DNA of 64,000 nucleotides from positions 30,155 to 94,154 of the forward strand of contig JAJZDN010000007.1 of assembly GCA_021805985.1 (NCBI GenBank). Reading direction: 5' to 3'. Below the pieces are notes generated by a model. It did not search any database. It saw only the letters and a program-made list of their open reading frames with translations, and was not told the DNA's origin. Below are positions 43,762-53,179 of this stretch, in pieces (the first letter of the stretch is position 1; every line of letters begins with the position of its first letter). Source of the stretch: Planctomycetota bacterium. GTDB lineage: Bacteria; Planctomycetota; Phycisphaerae; WQYP01. The translations under genes and the position numbers were made by a program.

Positions 43762-44832
43762 TTAGATCAATAAGGCGGCTTCGATGGCCAAGCCTGGGCC
43801 GAAGGCCAGCATCATACACGGCAGCGGTGCCGACTTCTGCCGCAGACGCTCCACAATAAACAGGATCGTCGGGGAGGACATATTGCCGCAGTCGGCTAAC
43901 ATCGCACGCGAAACATCCAAAGCGGCCGCGGGTAAATTCAGGCTGTTGCTAACGGCATCCAGAATTCCCGGGCCGCCGGGGTGAACCGCCCATGAGCCGA
44001 TATCCGCAATGGCCAGATTTTGCTTCGCCAAGAACTGCTCCAGCCAGGGCTTAAGATTGTCCGCGATCAGCGTTGGCACACGCCTCGAAAGAGTCATCTG
44101 AAAACCATGGTCACCGATGCGCCAGGTCATATCGGCATTTGATTCGGGCAATAAATATGAGCCGGTGGCGTGGCACGTCCAGGGTTCACCCGGCGCAGCA
44201 GACCTTCCCACAATGGCCGCGGAACCGTCGGCAAATAAAGCATTGGGCAATACGTTGTCAGTATTCCAGCCTTGTTGAAAATGGAGACTGCATAATTCCG
44301 TGGCACATAATAAAACCGTCGCATCCGCCTGTGCATTGGTAATGGCCAGCGCCACCTGCAAGGCGTTAAGCGCTGCATGGCAGCCCATAAAACCAATATT
44401 CACGCGGCTGACTGACCGGGATAATTGCAATGTTTCTATAATTTCTCGATCCAACCCCGGAGAAAAAAAACCGGTGCAGGAGACCGTTATCAGATGCGTC
44501 ACGGCGGCTGCCGCGCAGCTTGCGTTGCTCAAGGCGGCATGCGCGGCACGAACCGCCAAGGGAACAGCTTCGGCGCAATAACGCTCCATGCGCTGCCTGG
44601 TGCCCGGCCCCGCGGAGAAAGAAGTATCTGAGACATCATAAAACGGCGTGGCACCATTCTCCCCATCCAACAGCACGGTATGCCGGCGTTTAATGCTGGA
44701 TTTACGGTAAATGGTGGCCAAGAGGCGGGACTGCTTTTCCGTAAGACCCTTTTGGGCAATAGCGCACGCTTTGTCCTGACTAATGCCGAAAGTCGGCAAC
44801 GCCGTCCCCACACCGGTGATATGCAAACCCAT
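43762..44832 (-). CDS. Type III polyketide synthase
   Basis: 356 aa, thiolase fold. The catalytic triad of chalcone-synthase-like enzymes is visible: Cys151 in 'GFMGCHAALNALQ', His284 in 'WAVHPGGPGILD', Asn317 in 'CGNMSSPTILF'. It condenses malonyl-CoA units onto a starter acyl-CoA; bacterial members make alkylpyrones, alkylresorcinols or naphthols. Last gene of the pabB-methyltransferase-oxidoreductase-PKS operon, 13 bases after the FAD gene, SD GGAG at 5 bases. The neighbouring tailoring genes mirror SrsB/SrsC-type steps, so a methylated, oxidised phenolic lipid or quinone is a reasonable guess, not shown. Confidence 0.88.
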   Translation of the reverse strand: MGLHITGVGTALPTFGISQDKACAIAQKGLTEKQSRLLATIYRKSSIKRRHTVLLDGENGATPFYDVSDTSFSAGPGTRQRMERYCAEAVPLAVRAAHAALSNASCAAAAVTHLITVSCTGFFSPGLDREIIETLQLSRSVSRVNIGFMGCHAALNALQVALAITNAQADATVLLCATELCSLHFQQGWNTDNVLPNALFADGSAAIVGRSAAPGEPWTCHATGSYLLPESNADMTWRIGDHGFQMTLSRRVPTLIADNLKPWLEQFLAKQNLAIADIGSWAVHPGGPGILDAVSNSLNLPAAALDVSRAMLADCGNMSSPTILFIVERLRQKSAPLPCMMLAFGPGLAIEAALLI

Positions 44833-44845
44833 TTGAACTCCAAAA

Positions 44846-45991
44846 CTAAGCCATAGCCACAGGCCGATTTATCTGCCTGACAAGCGGGCCAGCCAGTCCC
44901 GGCGACATTTTCAGCGCCTCAACGGCCAAGCGTGTAATGGCCCGATTCCGCAACACCAGTGTGACGGCGCGGCAGGTGCGATGCCGCGATCCGACAAGCT
45001 TACGGAACTGCTTCTGCCATTGGAGCCCAAGCTCATCGCGCCATTCTGTAACTGCTTGCTCAAGCAGTGGCAGGATTCGCTTGGCACCGGCTAAGGCCCA
45101 GGCCATTCCCTCTCCGGAAAACGGTTCAACATACCCCGCCGAGTCACCAAGAACAAAAAGCCGCGTTTCAAAAAGTCTGCTCCGATGGCGCGTTAGCGCC
45201 GGTGCGCCATGCCAGCGGCAGGCAGGAAGGCCCGCCGGCACCGGCAATCCCGAATCACGGATTATTTCAGCCAGGGCGTTGGCCGCCCCTGCGGCGTCAC
45301 GTGCGGCATGAACATCCAGCGCAGCCGCGATATGCAGCCTCTGGTTTTCCACCGTGACCAGCCCGGCGTAGCCCCGCTTACCGCAGGCCATGTAAATGAT
45401 TCCCGGGGCGTACCCCTGGGTGGGATATTCCAGCATTCCCGCGATACCAACGCGCGAATTGGCCGCAATTTCCAACCCGTCATCCGCACGCAGCAGCCGC
45501 CCGCCCAGTCCATCGGCAACCAGCACGATTTTAGCCCGCACCGACCCCACGATGCCGTCCTGCACGACCGATACTTCCCGATGCGTGGAAAAGGCGGCTG
45601 TGGCCTGCGCCGTGGTGCGCGGCATAAAAGCTGCTCCGACATTTTGTGCATGGTTAATCAATGCCATATCCAGCACCTCACGGGAAATCGCCAACCCGCT
45701 GGGGATGGGTATTTTGGCCGTTGTGCCACCACAAGCCAGATAAAACCGATCAAGCGGCGTGGCACCTAAAGCGCGGATATTAAATTGTGCCTCTTCAAGC
45801 AACAGCACTGCCGCCTGATTCAAACAACACCCGCAGGCTTTGCCACGTGGAAACGCTGCCTTATCAATCAACAACACACTTAATCCCCGCCGCGCGGCCC
45901 CATAAGCTGCCATAGCACCTGCTACTCCAGCCCCCACCACCAGCACATCCCACAGGCGATCAGCCTTCCCGGCCGCGGAAAAGCAAATCAT
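44846..45991 (-). CDS. FAD-dependent oxidoreductase (geranylgeranyl reductase/aromatic hydroxylase-like)
   Basis: 381 aa. GxGxxG motif 'DVLVVGAGVAGAMAAYGA', then 'PRGKACGCCLNQAAV', a second FAD strand 'IVLVADGLGGRLL' and 'FVLGDSAGYVEPFSGEGMAW', the GD motif of flavoprotein hydroxylases and geranylgeranyl-reductase-like enzymes. It probably hydroxylates or reduces the PKS product. Its ATG overlaps the methyltransferase stop (ATGA) and the PKS gene follows 13 bases later. The C-terminal third is variable, so substrate cannot be read. Confidence 0.88.
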   Translation of the reverse strand: MICFSAAGKADRLWDVLVVGAGVAGAMAAYGAARRGLSVLLIDKAAFPRGKACGCCLNQAAVLLLEEAQFNIRALGATPLDRFYLACGGTTAKIPIPSGLAISREVLDMALINHAQNVGAAFMPRTTAQATAAFSTHREVSVVQDGIVGSVRAKIVLVADGLGGRLLRADDGLEIAANSRVGIAGMLEYPTQGYAPGIIYMACGKRGYAGLVTVENQRLHIAAALDVHAARDAAGAANALAEIIRDSGLPVPAGLPACRWHGAPALTRHRSRLFETRLFVLGDSAGYVEPFSGEGMAWALAGAKRILPLLEQAVTEWRDELGLQWQKQFRKLVGSRHRTCRAVTLVLRNRAITRLAVEALKMSPGLAGPLVRQINRPVAMA

Positions 45992-46674
45992 GTCCGACTC
46001 CCGGACAAGACAAAGCGAAATGGAAACCGCGGTTCAATTTTGACATTGGCCAAGCCGGCTTGTACTGCCAAGGCCGCACTTTCCGCCATGGTATAAGCGG
46101 CTCGAACCGACCTTGGGCCGTCCACGCACACCACGCGCGAACCCAGTACACATGCGGCACCTGCTGCCAGAAGCCACCCGATGGTGGAGCGGCGCAGATC
46201 ATTGACGATCAACCGCTGCCCGGCCCCACCGGCCAACTTTTTCAAGAACGCAACGGCCTGTGAAGAATCCAGATGATGCATAAACAATGAACTCACAATA
46301 ACATCATAGCCTTGTGGAACGCTGTCCGTAAAAACATCCCAGATAAACCAGTCAATGGAAGCACCGTGCTTTTCCGCATTGGCTTTGGCATGGGCCATGG
46401 CGGTCGAGCTTTTATCACATCCTGCGATCTCCAATTTTACGCCCGTCTGATGGGCCAATTTCCACAGAGCGATAGGCACATCCCCCCCGCCAGTAGCGAC
46501 ATCCAGCACCCGCAATACCTTTTTGTTCTCTAACATCGGATGAATTTCACGCCACACAATTCCAGCACTGTCACTCCAATGATTAATGCGTTCCAGCGCG
46601 GCCAAAGCACGGTGGTGACTTTCTGGAGAAATGTCCGAAGAATCCATAATCTCGGGCACGCGATTCTGCTTCAC
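45988..46674 (-). CDS. SAM-dependent methyltransferase (class I)
   Basis: 228 aa from a GTG start (AGGAG 7 bases upstream; GTGA overlap with pabB). SAM motif I 'RVLDVATGGGDVPIALWK', acidic loop 'AGCDKSSTAMAHA', motif 'DVIVSSLFMHHLDSS' and post-motif 'QRLIVNDLRRS'. It probably O- or C-methylates the polyketide made by the downstream type III PKS, as SrsB-like methyltransferases do. Its stop overlaps the FAD oxidoreductase start by 4 bases. The track start (46698) lies inside the pabB coding end and has no SD. Confidence 0.86.
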   Translation of the reverse strand: MKQNRVPEIMDSSDISPESHHRALAALERINHWSDSAGIVWREIHPMLENKKVLRVLDVATGGGDVPIALWKLAHQTGVKLEIAGCDKSSTAMAHAKANAEKHGASIDWFIWDVFTDSVPQGYDVIVSSLFMHHLDSSQAVAFLKKLAGGAGQRLIVNDLRRSTIGWLLAAGAACVLGSRVVCVDGPRSVRAAYTMAESAALAVQAGLANVKIEPRFPFRFVLSGSRT

Positions 46675-48083
46675 AACATTTCTCCTGTTAATGCACACAT
46701 TAACGCCGACGCTTTGGCGAGGATTTCTGCATACTCTTCATCCGGGTTGCTGTCTGCAGTGATACCAGCGCCGGAACGAAACGTTGCAATGCCATTCGCA
46801 ATATGGATGGTACGAATGGCAATACTTAGCGTGCCGTCACCAGTCGGACTGATCCAACCGATGTTACCGCAATATATGCCGCGCCGCTGATTTTCCAGTT
46901 CACAGATAATCTCCATAGCTCTTATTTTAGGCACTCCGGTAATGGATCCACCCGGGCACATTGCCATGATGATTTCATCCCACCGTTGGCGCACATGACG
47001 CTGTAGTTTACCCGTGACTACGCCATGCGTATGCCAAAGCGTAGGCAATTTTTCGATCTGCCGGGGCTTTTCCACGCATACGCTGGTGCACACGCGGCCC
47101 AGATCATTGCGCAGCAAATCCACAATCATCGCCAGTTCAGAGCGATCTTTTGCGCTGTGCAACAATTCGTCACACCGTTGCTGATCCGCAACAGGGTTAT
47201 CACATACACGTCGGCGGGTGCCTTTGATGGGGCGTGTTTCAAGTAATTCTCCGGTACGTTGCAGAAATAACTCCGGCGATCCGGAAATAATTTCATCTTT
47301 CCCATAGCGAAAAAAAGCGGCATATTGGGCCGGGTTGTTTTTCACCAGACGCCGGAAAACTTGGTAGCCCGGTTCCGCCACTCTGGCGGTCCATACAGCG
47401 GATATATTGGCCTGATAGATATCCCCGGCGGCAATGTATTCTTTGCATCGATGCACCGCCGCCTTGAATGCGGAGCCGTCAGGATGCTGCAGGCTTGTAG
47501 CTTTCACCGGAGCATCCCTCGATGGATCGCGGGAGTTTGCTGCGTTAAATTGGCACTGCATTTGCCCGATGACACTTTCCGCGTTCCGGGAATCACCGTG
47601 CAACGCCACCAGAAGCCATTCCTGCTTATCAGCATCAAAAACGAAATAGCGTTCAAAGAGTTGCCAGCGTGCCAGCGGAAAAGCCCCCGCCGACCGAGCA
47701 CACAGTTGCGGCAATTCCGCCATCATGCCTGATTCGTAACTAAACCAGCCAAGCCAGCCGACCCGATCCGGGGGTGGTTGGGAAAAGGAAATAGCGGTGA
47801 TAATATCCTGCCAGCGCTGCCAGGCCTCGGGCGGCGTCATGGCCATGGCTCCATGAGCTTGGGCAGCTGCTGCCAAACCGGTGCAGTCCAGTTTAATTTT
47901 CCAGTCTTTCTCAGTTAGCTGCACGCCAGAAATCGCGTTCACCGCCAGGACCGCATGACCTCCGGTTCCACTGTGCAGCATAGCGATGTCTCCGCCCTGC
48001 CCAGCCAACACGCCCAGCAGCCGCACGGGATCAACGCTGCCGCCGGCAGTGCGACTATGCAGCGTAAGTTTGCAGTCAGCCAT
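46671..48083 (-). CDS. pabB: Aminodeoxychorismate/anthranilate synthase component I (PabB-like)
   Basis: 470 aa. Chorismate-utilising enzyme: 'SGSPELFLQ', 'IKGTRRR', 'VDLLRNDLGRVC', 'PGGSITGVPKIRAMEII', 'RGIYCGNIGWISP', 'SAIRT'-type and 'FRSGAGITADSNPDEEYAE' blocks are typical. 'GGSITGVPK' and the short N-terminus fit PabB (folate) better than TrpE. No glutamine amidotransferase subunit or pabC is adjacent, so it presumably works with one elsewhere. First gene of the operon with the methyltransferase, FAD oxidoreductase and type III PKS, joined by a GTGA overlap. SD GAGG lies 8 bases upstream. Confidence 0.9.
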   Translation of the reverse strand: MADCKLTLHSRTAGGSVDPVRLLGVLAGQGGDIAMLHSGTGGHAVLAVNAISGVQLTEKDWKIKLDCTGLAAAAQAHGAMAMTPPEAWQRWQDIITAISFSQPPPDRVGWLGWFSYESGMMAELPQLCARSAGAFPLARWQLFERYFVFDADKQEWLLVALHGDSRNAESVIGQMQCQFNAANSRDPSRDAPVKATSLQHPDGSAFKAAVHRCKEYIAAGDIYQANISAVWTARVAEPGYQVFRRLVKNNPAQYAAFFRYGKDEIISGSPELFLQRTGELLETRPIKGTRRRVCDNPVADQQRCDELLHSAKDRSELAMIVDLLRNDLGRVCTSVCVEKPRQIEKLPTLWHTHGVVTGKLQRHVRQRWDEIIMAMCPGGSITGVPKIRAMEIICELENQRRGIYCGNIGWISPTGDGTLSIAIRTIHIANGIATFRSGAGITADSNPDEEYAEILAKASALMCALTGEML

Positions 48084-48173
48084 TAAAACAACCTCACTCC
48101 AGGGAGGAACACTTTGGATTCGGACGATGGAGAAAATATCAGATTTCTGAACGCCCCATCACTGATGCAACGG

Positions 48174-48668
48174 TCAAATCGCCTGTACCACCAGTTGCCC
48201 TCCGGAAACCGCAACAGCGCGAATCGGCGCACCTTTTTCAATAATCGGACCTTCGCTTATACAGGCGATGCGGTGGCTGTCGATCAGACCGGTCCCCGCT
48301 GGGCGCAATGTCGTCACCGCTGATCCGGTGCGGCCGATCAAAGCGGTCAATTCAATCTGCTGATCTTTGGAAACAGCATTTACCTTCTGCGGATTAGGCC
48401 CCCGCAACAGCACGCGGCGGCCAACCGGGCTGTGGGGATAATACTTAACAAATCCGGTTATCACTAAGGGAGTCAGCAGCATAAAAGCCAAGGCGCTAAC
48501 CATGCCAAACGTCGGCCCGACAATAAAACTTAGAATCATGCCGGAAATAGCAAACGCGGCTGCGAGAATCGCCATAAAGCCGTGCGCCGGAACCACCAGT
48601 TCCGCCAATAGACATATAAAGCCTCCAACAAACAGCAGAACGCAGGCCATTAGAATGTCGAAATTCAT
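48174..48668 (-). CDS. Short NfeD-like membrane protein
   Basis: 164 aa. Three or four transmembrane helices ('LMACVLLFVGGFICLLAELV', 'FMAILAAAFAISGMILSF'), then a C-terminal OB-fold ('ALIGRTGSAVTTLRPAG', 'IIEKGAPIRAVAVSGGQLVV'). NfeD proteins partner with stomatin/flotillin-type membrane scaffolds. It follows the long NfeD gene by 12 bases in the same operon; no stomatin gene is in the window. ATG 48668 is preferred over the GTG at 48671. Confidence 0.82.
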   Translation of the reverse strand: MNFDILMACVLLFVGGFICLLAELVVPAHGFMAILAAAFAISGMILSFIVGPTFGMVSALAFMLLTPLVITGFVKYYPHSPVGRRVLLRGPNPQKVNAVSKDQQIELTALIGRTGSAVTTLRPAGTGLIDSHRIACISEGPIIEKGAPIRAVAVSGGQLVVQAI

Positions 48669-48680
48669 CACAGTTCAATC

Positions 48681-50294
48681 CTAAATCGCTACTTCAACCG
48701 GGGTGCCATCATCCGATATTTTTTGCACGATAATCTGATTTTCCCGTATTTCCACGATCTCCACAGGCAATCCCGGTGCGATAAATTCATTGCGTGAAAC
48801 CACGGTTACCAGATGATTATCAAACCGCGCTTTTCCCGACGGCCGCAGTTCAGACACCGCCCGGCCGACCGCACCGACAAATAGCAGATCGCCCAGCGAC
48901 TCAGGCGACGTGTCATGACGCCGCGATGCGGATACCGGCCTTAATTGCAATCGCCGAAAGCCCGGCGTAATGTCCAGGAACTTGATCAGCAAGGCAATGA
49001 TCACGCCCGCGGTAATGATTGCCAAAGTTACCACGCCTAGACCGGTTTGAAAGGCCTCTTCCGCCCCAACCTCTGATGCGCCCATGGGAACGAAGGATGC
49101 AATCATACCGATAATGGCCAAAATAAATCCGGGAATCGCCAGCAGCCCCAAACCGCCAAAATGGATAAAGTCCAGGGCGATGATCACAATTCCCAGGAAA
49201 ATAATTCCCACTTCCCACCAGTTGGCAAGACCCGTGAGCATCGGGCCGCCAAGAAATAGTGCCAAGGCTACCAGCCCAATCACCCCGGGAATCAGCAGGC
49301 CCGGATGGCTGAATTCCATGTACCCGCAGACCAGCATAATAATCAGCAGAAAGAACCGGACCTGAAAACGCGAACAAAAGCGCGACGCTTTTTCCAGAAA
49401 ATCCAGACGCAATACGGGGATTTTTGACGCAGTAATGTTCAGCATGGCAGGCAGACTTTCCGGCTCATGGATGACTGCCGCTGCCGCGCCCATTTGCACC
49501 GCCTCCCGTGCGCCCAGTGTCAGAAGCGTACCGGCTGGCTTGGCGCGTTTAACATAGACCCACGGATGCACTGCGGCATGACCGGGCAGCGCCGCGGTCA
49601 GACGCATTAACTTAGCGCGGGCTTCTGGTGGAACAAACCGCGTTTCTCCGGTCATTTTATTAACAATTTCATCAATTTTTATTTTCCGATCCATCATACC
49701 CGCCAGAATCAACGCAGGATGATTCGCATGGTCTTTCTGCACAGACTTAAGTGCCGGCGATGACACCTCGGCCATCGGATCAACGGCGATTTTAGCGGCA
49801 TCAGCACCCCGCAGGGCAAAGCTTTGGCCGTCCCCCCATGCGGCATTACCCGACATGATGACCTTGGTACATGCCGCCGCAATAATAGCCGCCGGCCCGA
49901 CTGCCGCTCTGTTAACCCAGGCGACCGTGGCGACATGCGAATGCCGGATTAGCGCGGCAATTTTTAAAGCCTCACGGAGTTGCCCGGTGCGTGAATTGAT
50001 TTGAAAAATCAATATGGAACTTTTACGTTTCAATGCAGTTGCAATACGCCGTTGCACGCTGACCCATGTGATGCGATCAATCGAACCGGTTATCGTGATG
50101 ATTGCGGCGTGCCGATGCTCTGCAGCCTCCAGCGGTTTGGCAGCCACAGCGTGTGAAATCACACTCTGTCCGCGCACAAGTATCGGCAGGCATAAAATCA
50201 AGCCAAGCACAATGGCGTACAACACGCTGCCCCTGAAGGCCCCCTGCCGTCCAACACCAAACTTCCCAAAGCCGTTCCCACAACGCATTTTCAT
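48681..50294 (-). CDS. Long NfeD protein: ClpP-like domain, membrane domain and OB-fold
   Basis: 537 aa. A signal peptide is followed by a ClpP/crotonase-like serine protease domain (about 60-250), five or so transmembrane helices (about 310-440) and a C-terminal OB-fold ('VGRAVSELRPSGKARFDNHL'). In active NfeD proteases the nucleophile sits in 'A-A-S-A-G-T'; the equivalent here reads 'NRAAVGPAAIIAAA', with Val where Ser is expected, so proteolytic activity is doubtful. SD GAGAGG lies 5 bases before the ATG. Operon with the short NfeD gene. Confidence 0.82.
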   Translation of the reverse strand: MKMRCGNGFGKFGVGRQGAFRGSVLYAIVLGLILCLPILVRGQSVISHAVAAKPLEAAEHRHAAIITITGSIDRITWVSVQRRIATALKRKSSILIFQINSRTGQLREALKIAALIRHSHVATVAWVNRAAVGPAAIIAAACTKVIMSGNAAWGDGQSFALRGADAAKIAVDPMAEVSSPALKSVQKDHANHPALILAGMMDRKIKIDEIVNKMTGETRFVPPEARAKLMRLTAALPGHAAVHPWVYVKRAKPAGTLLTLGAREAVQMGAAAAVIHEPESLPAMLNITASKIPVLRLDFLEKASRFCSRFQVRFFLLIIMLVCGYMEFSHPGLLIPGVIGLVALALFLGGPMLTGLANWWEVGIIFLGIVIIALDFIHFGGLGLLAIPGFILAIIGMIASFVPMGASEVGAEEAFQTGLGVVTLAIITAGVIIALLIKFLDITPGFRRLQLRPVSASRRHDTSPESLGDLLFVGAVGRAVSELRPSGKARFDNHLVTVVSRNEFIAPGLPVEIVEIRENQIIVQKISDDGTPVEVAI

Positions 50295-50349
50295 GACCGC
50301 CTCTCATAGCGCTTATGATAGACGGGAAAAATGGCCGCCACAAGCGGAA

Positions 50350-51753
50350 TCATCGAGTCGCTCTTGGAGTATTCTCGCGAGCTTTTAGCAATTCCTCAAT
50401 TTTAACGAGAGGTTTTCGGCGATTCGGCCACGTCTGGGCCAGTGCTATGGCCTGTGAAAGCTTGATGCGTGTGGCAGCCGCATGGGCGTGGAGCAGGGCC
50501 CGCTGCAGGCGAAAGACGGTCACACGGTACCCTTCTATTCCGATTAATACACTGACCGAAAGCTTACGCACTATTTTTGACGACGAAGATCGAACGTTAG
50601 ACAGCATGGCCGGAACGGCGGGCGAGCCGATATCTGCCAGTGCATCCGCTGCGGGCAAGAGGGTTGCCGCAAGCGTCACAATGTGCAGCCGGGCATCAAC
50701 GTGTCTATGAAGGTTTAACAGTAGTATGCGCCGCGACAGGGCACCCACGGCCCCCTTCATTCGGAATTGTCCCAAGAGGAATGCCGCCTCACACTTAAGC
50801 CGGTTGGACGGCGAATCAAGATCACGCACCAGAATCGCCTCGATCCGCCGGCGCTGCACGACCATATCCAATCGTGATAGAGTTTTTTGCGTCACGGAGG
50901 CAAAGAGATTTGCCCCCAGGATTCGTTCAGCCGCAATCGGGCCAAAACGCTGGTCAGCAGCTTGAGATAGCCTATGGATTGCCAACTGTACATTCACAAC
51001 AGCCAGGTTGTACGAACGCCCTGATCTTGCGTAAAGTAATCCGCGGGCAGAAGCGGCATCGCCCAAGCGGATCGCGGCGGCAAGTTGGCGTAAAGCCGTT
51101 ACCGGGCCGCTGGCCGGAGTCACCGCAAATTCCAGTCGCGGGGGCGACGTACCCGTTTGTGGGGGAGCTTTCGGCCAGGCGACGCCCTTGGTGATCCATT
51201 TGACCGTTCCGTTGGCGGCGATATCCAGTTCAATCGCACTGGTTCCAACAAACGCCCAGGAGGGGGAGCCTTTCGCGCCGAATCCGACAAGGCGGCGTGC
51301 CATGACAAAAAAAATGCCTGGGTGGATTGCAAACAGCCTTCCGAGTGGCAACTTATTTGAACATGATTTGCCTGCCTGCAGGGGCACGTACCCGCCCGGA
51401 GAGAACGAAAACTTGGCGAGCACCAGAGAATCCTCGCCGGCTTTAGTCAGGGCGACGCACCTGTCGTCGCTATCCACCACGCGGACACGCCAGCCGCACG
51501 TCTTTGTGGTCTCCAGCCAGACGGGGCTTGGGCCTTGATTTACAACTACCGCATCCACGACCGCCCCTTTGTTTGCAGGGCGCAGGTCCACGGTGGTCTT
51601 GTGGAAGGATTCAAGGATCTTCGGGGGACGCAGCATGTGCCCATGCACCCAACGCGAGCCAAGGAGAGTCGCCACGAAAAATATCGCGGCCCCGAGGCTT
51701 ACGCGCGCAGCCCGAGCGCTCTCAGTCAACTGGGTTAGACGGGTGTGATCCAT
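50350..51753 (-). CDS. Membrane-anchored protein with HEAT-like C-terminal repeats
   Basis: 467 aa. ATG 51753 has AGGAGG 7 bases upstream, the strongest SD in the region, and overlaps the stop of the preceding fragment (TAATG). N-terminal transmembrane helix ('SLGAAIFFVATLLGSRW'), a beta-like domain (about 55-180), then helical repeats after 220 ('SNRLKCEAAFLLGQFRMKGA', 'AADALADIGSPAVPAMLSNV') that look like HEAT/armadillo repeats. No family recognised. Last gene in the secreted-protein cluster. Confidence 0.65.
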   Translation of the reverse strand: MDHTRLTQLTESARAARVSLGAAIFFVATLLGSRWVHGHMLRPPKILESFHKTTVDLRPANKGAVVDAVVVNQGPSPVWLETTKTCGWRVRVVDSDDRCVALTKAGEDSLVLAKFSFSPGGYVPLQAGKSCSNKLPLGRLFAIHPGIFFVMARRLVGFGAKGSPSWAFVGTSAIELDIAANGTVKWITKGVAWPKAPPQTGTSPPRLEFAVTPASGPVTALRQLAAAIRLGDAASARGLLYARSGRSYNLAVVNVQLAIHRLSQAADQRFGPIAAERILGANLFASVTQKTLSRLDMVVQRRRIEAILVRDLDSPSNRLKCEAAFLLGQFRMKGAVGALSRRILLLNLHRHVDARLHIVTLAATLLPAADALADIGSPAVPAMLSNVRSSSSKIVRKLSVSVLIGIEGYRVTVFRLQRALLHAHAAATRIKLSQAIALAQTWPNRRKPLVKIEELLKARENTPRATR

Positions 51754-52283
51754 TATTGAACCTCCTGTTGGCACCAAATATCTGTGATCTGCTGAGCTTT
51801 CACGGACGTAATATTTGCAGTCCACTTCGGTTCCGTGTACGGGGTGGAGGTTGCAGAGGGATTGGGGGAACTCTCTCCGCTGTCTGTCCAGGCCTGGCCT
51901 GCCAAGGGGGCGTAATTCTTTACAACATTAGCTCCCTCCACGTTCCATTCCAGCGTCATATCCGCCGGGCAGTAATCCGCCACCAAGGGAATCTGCTGCC
52001 CAACTGAAACATCCTGCGTCTGGCCATCCACGACATTGCCACCGTATTCAATATGCGAAATGTAGGTGGTCAGCGGCTGCGGCCCGGCGTTGGCACATCC
52101 GGTCCAATATTGATTCGTTTTGGTGTCGGTAGCGGTCACACTGCAACTCACTGAAACCTGCCAATACCCCGCAGTCAGCGGCGTAAATGTCAACGTCGCA
52201 TATGACGATGTTGACGACTGCGTTGGGCTTATGGAATCAGTATAACTGCCTGATGGCGGTGAGCCAAAAGGATCCGCTTGCAA
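51753..52283 (-). pseudogene. Truncated copy of the Ig-like secreted protein
   Basis: 176 codons. Its start region 'SGSYTDSISPTQSSTSSYAT' to 'KTNQYWTGCANAGPQPLT' aligns with the inner part of the 467-aa Ig-like protein at 54178..55581 ('KTNQCWNGTANAAPQTLT'), but the signal peptide and first 120 or so residues are missing. A stop codon lies seven codons upstream of the track's TTG start, and no SD exists. A run of nine G (52319-52327) sits at the break. The end differs from the full copy. I read it as a decayed duplicate; it might be translated by coupling, but without export. Confidence 0.6.
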
Positions 52284-52356
52284 GGCCTGATATCGCTGCT
52301 ACGCCGCCGTTCGCTTGCGGGGGGGGGCGTGGGACGGCTTCCGGCGAGGACAAATT

Positions 52357-53163
52357 TCATTTCCTTTTTGCTCCCGCGTGCGCCCCCGCCGGTTGGGGCA
52401 CCGGGTTTGCCATAATAAAAATATTAACGCGGCCCGTGGGTTTGCCGTTTTTGCCACAGTATACGTCTGCACTCCAAAGCTGCGGGCCTGATACATGTGC
52501 ATCCCAACTTTGCTGGCCTGTCCCTGCCGGGCCGCGCACGTACCTGATGCCAGTTGTCAGAAAGCGCCGGAGCGTCATTGCCTTGATATCGAAATGCATC
52601 GGCACTTTGAACTGTTTTGGCTCGGGGACCATCACGACGCCACTTCCCGATCCGCTCCCTATTCCTGGGGGGCCTTCGTTGTAGAAATGGACGGTCGGCA
52701 CCAACTTGGACAACACATGAGATTCCAGGCGATCAAAACTCATAGTGCCGTGAAAGGAAAGCTTTTGGTCCAGCGGGTCGTGCCGCCATGTCAGGAGGGG
52801 CCGGTTAACCAGGTAGATCACCCGCCGGGCATACGAGTACCGGCCGACGGCGAAATCCGGAAGGTGCGCTTGTAGAAACTTAACAAATTTGCCAACCGTC
52901 TGATCGGGTGGGGCAGGGGGTACACGGCTCTGGTCCATCCCGATGTACGGGCCCTTGGGCGTGGAGGAAATCATTCCTTCGACCGTGTACGCGAATCCGC
53001 CTCTGACGTAGGTCCGGGCCAAAAGCTCGCTGGGCCAGACTGCGCCCCGCCTCCCAGCAGCCGGCGTGCCCGATGTTTGCGGCAGAGTTGATGCGAGCGT
53101 AATAGCGAGCAAAGCCGCAACGATTGTGAAAGCCACATCGGCGTGAATACGCTTTGATTTCAT
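52357..53163 (-). CDS. Secreted protein, paralogue of the 249-aa neighbour (copy B)
   Basis: 268 aa, SD AAGGAG 7 bases upstream, signal-anchor-like N-terminus ('VAFTIVAALLAITLASTLP'). Shares with the 249-aa protein 'KLSFHGTMSFDRLESHVLSK' and 'FKVPMHFDIKAMTLRRFLTT', the second resembling secretin/TonB short-domain strands ('...LHF..VKDMTLRQFL'). A Gly/Ser-rich linker ('GIGSGSGSGVV') is unique to this copy. No family known. Probably periplasmic or exposed, part of the same cluster function. Confidence 0.65.
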   Translation of the reverse strand: MKSKRIHADVAFTIVAALLAITLASTLPQTSGTPAAGRRGAVWPSELLARTYVRGGFAYTVEGMISSTPKGPYIGMDQSRVPPAPPDQTVGKFVKFLQAHLPDFAVGRYSYARRVIYLVNRPLLTWRHDPLDQKLSFHGTMSFDRLESHVLSKLVPTVHFYNEGPPGIGSGSGSGVVMVPEPKQFKVPMHFDIKAMTLRRFLTTGIRYVRGPAGTGQQSWDAHVSGPQLWSADVYCGKNGKPTGRVNIFIMANPVPQPAGAHAGAKRK

Positions 53164-53179
53164 GGAGGGTCTCCTTTCA

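Noticed and set aside
52319-52327. Run of nine G as a phase-variable tract
   Set aside because: It lies between a complete gene and a truncated copy, and no change of length would join them into a full protein. Noted only as a possible break or error point.
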